Origin: Glaciimonas soli
GTDB lineage: Bacteria; Pseudomonadota; Gammaproteobacteria; Burkholderiales; Burkholderiaceae_D
Length of the DNA stretch: 64,000 nt
Direction of reading: 5' to 3'
NCBI RefSeq assembly: GCF_009497155.1
Contig: NZ_WINI01000008.1
Location: forward strand, 124,001-188,000
Position 1 is the stretch's first letter, and each line of letters starts with the position of its first letter. Position numbers and translations under genes: made by a program. The notes beneath the pieces were generated by a model, which had not been told where the DNA came from, made no database searches, and saw only the letters and a program-made list of their open reading frames with translations. This document shows, one piece after another, positions 59,920 through 64,000 of the stretch.

Positions 59920-60372
59920 ATGAAATCGATTCTCTTTGCATCAACCTTAATACTGTCCACTGTTACCGGTTACGCCATCGCGGACGGCAATATGTCGCAT
60001 AAAATGGGACAGCATACCGACAACACGCCTGTCGCAACACGCACCATCACAATCGATATGACCGACACCATGCGTTTTACCCCCTCAACCATTTCGGTCA
60101 AACGCGGTGAAACGATCAAATTTATCGTCAAGAACTCTGGTCAGATCAAACATGAATTAGTCTTTGGTGATATCAAAGAACTGAAAGAGCATGCAGCGAT
60201 GATGATGCAAACGCCACACATGCAACATAACGAGCCGAATCAGGTTTCAGTTTCACCTGGCCAATCCGGTGAATTGGTTCGCACGTTCGATCAGGCCGGC
60301 ACATTTGATTTCGCTTGCCTGGAACCAGGGCATTTTGAAGCGAAGATGCGCGGTACCGTAGTCGTTAAATAA
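59920..60372 (+). CDS. Periplasmic cupredoxin
   Basis: 150 residues with a signal peptide (1-21) and a His/Met-rich linker (MSHKMGQH). The type 1 copper ligands are visible as His78 (KHELV), Cys133, His138 and Met143 (CLEPGHFEAKM), a plastocyanin-like set. It may bind or carry copper, or pass electrons. No copper-oxidase or efflux gene lies in the window. Confidence 0.9.
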   Translation: MKSILFASTLILSTVTGYAIADGNMSHKMGQHTDNTPVATRTITIDMTDTMRFTPSTISVKRGETIKFIVKNSGQIKHELVFGDIKELKEHAAMMMQTPHMQHNEPNQVSVSPGQSGELVRTFDQAGTFDFACLEPGHFEAKMRGTVVVK

Positions 60373-60401
60373 ACTGTATTGCAAACTACGCTGCAATAAA
60401 A

Positions 60402-60434
60402 AAAGCGCCACCTCGAAAAACGAGGCGGCGCTTT
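60402..60434. terminator. bidirectional terminator between cupredoxin and aldehyde dehydrogenase
   Basis: AAAGCGCC-A-CCTCG pairs with CGAGG-C-GGCGCTTT with one central mismatch and AAAAA loop. On the minus strand it is followed by TTTTTTATT, so it best serves the dehydrogenase gene. Confidence 0.82.
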
Positions 60435-60473
60435 AAATAATGTCTGCGGGAGCTGACATTGCATGACACACCA

Positions 60474-61979
60474 TCAAATCGTAAAACTAATTCCCTGCGC
60501 TAATGGTAAGGATGCGCTGTAATTAATCGTATTGGTCGCACGTCGCATATAGCCCTTCCATGCATCAGAACCTGACTCTCGTCCGCCGCCAGTTTCTTTT
60601 TCACCGCCGAATGCACCACCAATCTCTGCACCGCTAGGGCCGATGTTGACGTTGGCAATACCACAATCGCTGCCGCTGGCTGAAAGGAAAGTTTCTGCTT
60701 CACGTAAATCGGTGGTGAAGATGCTGGACGATAAACCTTGCGGTACCGCGTTATTGAGATTAATCGCTTGTTCCAGCGTTTGATAACGTACGATATACAA
60801 AATCGGAGCAAAAGTTTCGTGATGCATGATCTGGCTTTGCGTCGGCATTTCCACCAATGCCGGATGCACGTAATACGCATCTGAGCAATCTGTCATTTGC
60901 TGACGCTCACCGCCAAATACTTTACCGCCCTCGTCTCGCGCCGATGTCAACGACTGCTGCATCGCTGCAAACGCTTGCGCATCAATCAATGGCCCAACCA
61001 AGGTATTTTTTTCGAGCGGATTACCGATAGCTAAAGTGCCGTAGATTTTTTTCAATCGCGGCACCAATGCGTCATACACACTGTCATGTACAAACAAACG
61101 ACGTAAGCTGGTGCAGCGCTGTCCGGCAGTGCCTACCGCTGAGAAAACAATCGCACGCACGGCCATCTCCAGATCCGCACTTGGTGCGACGATCATCGCA
61201 TTGTTACCGCCCAGTTCCAAAATAGTGCGGGCTAAGCGCTGCGCGCAACGGCTGGCAACAGCACGTCCCATTTTGGTACTGCCAGTGGCACTGATCAAAG
61301 CAACCCGGGCGTCATCGACCATTGCGGCGCCACATGCGCTATCGCCTATCACTAATTGGGCCAGACCTTCAGGTGCATCACTACCGAAACGTGTCAACGC
61401 TTTCACAAATAAAGCGTGAACCGCAATCGCGGTCAGTGGCGTTTTTTCTGACGGCTTCCACATAACGCTGTTACCGCAAACGAAAGCCAACGCAGCATTC
61501 CATGCCCATACAGCAACCGGAAAATTAAATGCAGAGATCACGCCAACCACGCCCAGCGGATGCCATGATTCCATCATGCGATGACCAGGACGCTCGGATG
61601 CAATCGTCAAGCCATATAACTGACGCGACAAACCAACTGCGAAATCACAGATGTCGATCATCTCTTGGACTTCGCCCAAACCTTCTTGCAGAATTTTTCC
61701 GCTCTCCATTGTGACCAATTGGCCTAGCGCGTCCTTATTGGCGCGTAATTCTTCACCGAACAAGCGAACTAACTCACCACGTCGTGGCGCGGGAACATTG
61801 CGCCATTGCGCAAAAGCGCTCTGAGCACGAGCGACTTTTTCTGCCACCTGTGCTGGTTGTTCTGCGCGTAAATTGGCCAAAACCGTACCCGTGATTGGTG
61901 TGTGGCTGATGATCCCGTCACCTTTGTAAGGTGTCAGATCAACGCCTAATTTATTTAGTACATCTGCAATGTTGTGCAT
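60474..61979 (-). CDS. Aldehyde dehydrogenase, aminoadipate-semialdehyde (piperideine-6-carboxylate) type
   Basis: 501-residue NAD(P)-dependent dehydrogenase of the ALDH7 kind, oxidising L-2-aminoadipate-6-semialdehyde to aminoadipate in lysine breakdown (AmaB in Pseudomonas). ILELGGNNAMIV holds the general-base Glu and GTAGQRCTSLRR the nucleophile Cys289; GGAFGGEKETGGGRESGSDAWKGYMRR (in pieces) is the ALDH7-like C-terminal signature. The neighbouring saccharopine-dehydrogenase-like gene supports the substrate. Confidence 0.9.
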   Translation of the reverse strand: MHNIADVLNKLGVDLTPYKGDGIISHTPITGTVLANLRAEQPAQVAEKVARAQSAFAQWRNVPAPRRGELVRLFGEELRANKDALGQLVTMESGKILQEGLGEVQEMIDICDFAVGLSRQLYGLTIASERPGHRMMESWHPLGVVGVISAFNFPVAVWAWNAALAFVCGNSVMWKPSEKTPLTAIAVHALFVKALTRFGSDAPEGLAQLVIGDSACGAAMVDDARVALISATGSTKMGRAVASRCAQRLARTILELGGNNAMIVAPSADLEMAVRAIVFSAVGTAGQRCTSLRRLFVHDSVYDALVPRLKKIYGTLAIGNPLEKNTLVGPLIDAQAFAAMQQSLTSARDEGGKVFGGERQQMTDCSDAYYVHPALVEMPTQSQIMHHETFAPILYIVRYQTLEQAINLNNAVPQGLSSSIFTTDLREAETFLSASGSDCGIANVNIGPSGAEIGGAFGGEKETGGGRESGSDAWKGYMRRATNTINYSASLPLAQGISFTI

Positions 61980-62092
61980 GCTTTTGTCTCACTCAATTTT
62001 TTCAAAAATAAGGCTTACATAAAACAGAATGAAGTAAGTCGTAAAAGCGTAGCGTCTTCCGACCTACGCTACCGACATCCTACAACATGCCC

Positions 62093-63184
62093 TTAAGCTG
62101 CGTAATAACGACCAAAACGATTTGCCAGGAAATCTGCCAGCTTCGCCTCTTCCTGCCGCACCAAACCACGCTGCGGCAACTTCCCTTGCACCACTAAATC
62201 TACCATGGTGCAAATACCTGACGCTGTGGTCAGTTGAATGGCCGATAGCAGTTGACCGTTCACCTTTTGACTGTAAATTTTCTTGGCGTAGGTTTCTTGT
62301 TCCAGGCGACCATCGCGTATCCCGCTGACCGTGACAAACACCAGTACGACATCTTGCTTGGTGATCGGAATTGCCGTTTCCATCACTTCTTTGAGAATGT
62401 GACGACGCTCTAATTGTCCCAGTTGCAAATCGCGCACCAACACTTTAACGATATCGCGATGACCAGGATAGCGCACGGTTTTGTAATTCAGATTATGTAC
62501 TTTTCCTGCCAGACTTTCGCACAAAGTACCTAACCCGCCTGACGTATTAAACGCTTCATAATTAATACCATCGAGCGAAAAATGCTCTATCTCTTCCAGC
62601 GCTGAAGTTTCACGCAAAGTGCCGTCAACAATGGCTTCGCAAGGGTTGCAATACTCATTGATCAAACCATCGGTACTCCACGTCAGATTGTATTTGAGCG
62701 CATTGCTAGGATAGGTTGGCAACGCGCCGACGCGCATTTGAATATCGCGCAATTGTTCGAAACGACTGGCAACATCGTTGGCGACGATAGAAATAAACCC
62801 TGGCGCCAAACCACATTGCGGCACAAATGCAGTGCTTGCATCTTCGGCTAATTGCTTGACTACACGCGTGCTGGCGACATCTTCCGTTAAATCAAAATAA
62901 TGTGATTTCGCTTTTTTCGCAGCGGTGGCTATCACGTGTGTGAGGAAGTAAGGACAAGCCGACAATGTCACCTGATGACCTTCAATCAAATGCGTGACGG
63001 TAGCTGCATCGGAAATATCCGCGGCAACCACTTTGACATGCGGAAAGGCGGCTTGTCTAACGTATTGCAGGCGCTCAGGATCGCGGTCAGCAACGGTAAT
63101 CTCGTAATCGCCAGTATGAGAGAGCAAATTGAGGATGGCGTCGCCGATTTTTCCAGCGCCTAGCAGAATTAGTTTGGTTTTCAT
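62093..63184 (-). CDS. Saccharopine dehydrogenase family protein
   Basis: 363 residues. Rossmann motif LLGAGKIGDAIL at the N-terminus, then the saccharopine-dehydrogenase fold with CPYFLTHVIATAAKKAKSHYFDLTE (in pieces) and CGLAPGFISIVAND. Members make or oxidise saccharopine, linking lysine and 2-oxoglutarate. The ATG at 63184 (MKTKLILLG) is used; the frame continues to a TTG at 63232. With the downstream aldehyde dehydrogenase it could convert lysine to aminoadipate. Confidence 0.88.
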   Translation of the reverse strand: MKTKLILLGAGKIGDAILNLLSHTGDYEITVADRDPERLQYVRQAAFPHVKVVAADISDAATVTHLIEGHQVTLSACPYFLTHVIATAAKKAKSHYFDLTEDVASTRVVKQLAEDASTAFVPQCGLAPGFISIVANDVASRFEQLRDIQMRVGALPTYPSNALKYNLTWSTDGLINEYCNPCEAIVDGTLRETSALEEIEHFSLDGINYEAFNTSGGLGTLCESLAGKVHNLNYKTVRYPGHRDIVKVLVRDLQLGQLERRHILKEVMETAIPITKQDVVLVFVTVSGIRDGRLEQETYAKKIYSQKVNGQLLSAIQLTTASGICTMVDLVVQGKLPQRGLVRQEEAKLADFLANRFGRYYAA

Positions 63185-63356
63185 TTTGTTACTTGTCTCG
63201 TGTGATGTTTGATGTGATTCGTGTATTTTCAAAATAGCTAATAAAGCCGCTAATAAATATTGTAAAAGTAAGTGTTGTCAGTTGATAGATAGCAAGTTAT
63301 CGTCATACTGTGTAGTAACAATACATATCGACCAACATAAAATACAAAACGACATC

Positions 63357-63803
63357 ATGAAACAAGAACTTGATGAAATTGACAATAAAATCCTGGCGCT
63401 GTTAATGGACGATGCGCGCTTGCCAATGGCCACTATTGCCAAGCAAGTCGGCATCGCCCGCACCACCGCGATTGCACGCATTGCCAATCTGGAAAAAATG
63501 GGCGTGATTGCGGGTTACGGCGTGCGTCTCAATCACACTTTGTATCAGCCCGCAGTACGGGCATATGTGGGTATTTCCATGAATCCGGGAAACGCCGCCA
63601 CGTTGATCAAAATGCTGCAAAAAATGCCGGAAGTGGAAACCCTGTGCGCGGTCAGTGGGATGGTGGACTATATGTTAACTTTGCGATGTCAATCGACCGG
63701 CACGCTAGATCGCTTGCTGGATCAAATTGGTGCAATTGAAGGTGTGCGGCAAACATCAACCTCGATCATTTTGAGCAATCGGATTGATCGCAGCGCGATT
63801 TGA
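63357..63803 (+). CDS. Lrp/AsnC-family regulator
   Basis: 148 residues. Helix-turn-helix at about 15-60 (LLMDDARLPMATIAKQVGIARTTAIARI, in pieces) and a RAM effector domain (about 70-145, VRAYVGISMNPGNAATLIKML). ATG at 63357 (MKQELDEIDNKIL); the longer frame is not supported. Divergent to the saccharopine-dehydrogenase-like gene, so it likely controls the lysine module in response to an amino acid. Confidence 0.92.
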   Translation: MKQELDEIDNKILALLMDDARLPMATIAKQVGIARTTAIARIANLEKMGVIAGYGVRLNHTLYQPAVRAYVGISMNPGNAATLIKMLQKMPEVETLCAVSGMVDYMLTLRCQSTGTLDRLLDQIGAIEGVRQTSTSIILSNRIDRSAI

Positions 63804-63930
63804 TTTTTGATATGCGTTATTAGCGGATCGACAGCACTATTAAAACAATTCACTTGCAAATGTGTGGCTGATCTCTGAATAATTTACTTTTTACTGTGTA
63901 AGTAATACCAAATAATCGATTTGAAAAATA

Positions 63931-64000
63931 ACGCCGTCACTCTCCCGAATGCGGGGATCCAAGTTACATAAGATGGATTCCCGCGTTCGCGGGAACGACG
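63931..64000. repeat. palindromic REP-like repeat, copy 3, cut by the window end
   Basis: ACGCCGTCACTCTCCCGAAT, GCGGGGATCCAAGTTACATA, AGATGGATTCCCGCG and TTCGCGGGAACGACG. Close to copy 1, and sharing its left flank (ATCGATTTRAA). It may extend beyond the window. Confidence 0.8.

Noticed and set aside
62010-62092. Fourth copy of the GGACTTACGCA element suggested by GGCTTACATAAAAC
   Set aside because: Only the first bases resemble the element end; neither the inverted partner nor the shared interior blocks are present.

Overview
The window looks like chromosomal core sequence of a betaproteobacterium of the order Burkholderiales, most likely family Oxalobacteraceae. This is inferred from gene order and protein character: hrcA-nadK-recN-hemH with grpE nearby, leuS-lptE-holA-proA, a pilSR-ampD-nrdA-nrdB block, rplU-rpmA-obgE-proB, and an H1-like Ala/Lys/Pro repeat protein. 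The genus cannot be fixed without a database search. There is no prophage, CRISPR array, rRNA operon or recognisable insertion sequence. The mobile or repetitive component is small non-coding elements.

Layout. (1) 1-12.5 kb: heat shock, haem and iron genes. These are grpE with a clear sigma-32 promoter (a second such promoter at the left edge probably serves dnaK just outside), a YcaO protein, hemH, recN, nadK, hrcA, divergent fur/bamE, dapB, exbB/exbD and a DUF535 gene. (2) 12.6-21.1 kb: leuS, lptE, holA, proA, a HemJ-like membrane protein, an HCCA-isomerase-like protein, a THUMP-type RNA methyltransferase and an NTF2-like protein. (3) 21.4-23.9 kb: an iron cluster hemP - unknown gene - bfd - tonB - bfr. 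(4) 24-31.6 kb: yggT, the H1-like repeat protein, class Ia ribonucleotide reductase nrdA/nrdB with paired NrdR boxes, and ampD. (5) 31.6-42.9 kb: PilR/PilS-type two-component system, a small zinc-ribbon-like protein, a CcsA-like membrane protein, ffh, a SWIB protein, a lytic transglycosylase, proS, rppH and a CNP1-like protein. (6) 43-54.7 kb: amtB, proB, obgE, rpmA, rplU, grxD, ubiX, an M61 peptidase, DUF3429, a MobA-like nucleotidyltransferase, dsbC, a UbiH-type hydroxylase and tRNA-Phe. (7) 54.8-64 kb, the most accessory part: a RelE/Phd-type toxin-antitoxin pair, an M20 amidohydrolase with a DUF3100 membrane protein and a divergent LysR regulator, a small copper-related pair, and a lysine-catabolism module (saccharopine-dehydrogenase-like, aminoadipate-semialdehyde-dehydrogenase-like, Lrp regulator).

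Repeats and regulation. Three copies of an ~87-115 bp element share GGACTTACGCAAA-like terminal inverted repeats. At least three copies of a GTCATTCCCGCG-type palindromic repeat are present. Two single-copy elements with long terminal inverted repeats lie upstream of hrcA and between obgE and rpmA. Regulatory sites seen directly include two sigma-32 promoters, a pair of NrdR boxes 32 bp apart, strong sigma-70 promoters for tRNA-Phe and rplU, a palindrome wrapped around a TATAAT upstream of leuS, and many long-stem terminators. I found no convincing complete novel defence or biosynthetic system. The best candidates for new biology are the DUF3100/M20/LysR module, the unknown gene inside the hemP-bfd-tonB cluster, the shared N-terminal tail of the H1-like and SWIB proteins, and the antitoxin gene that lacks a normal start codon.
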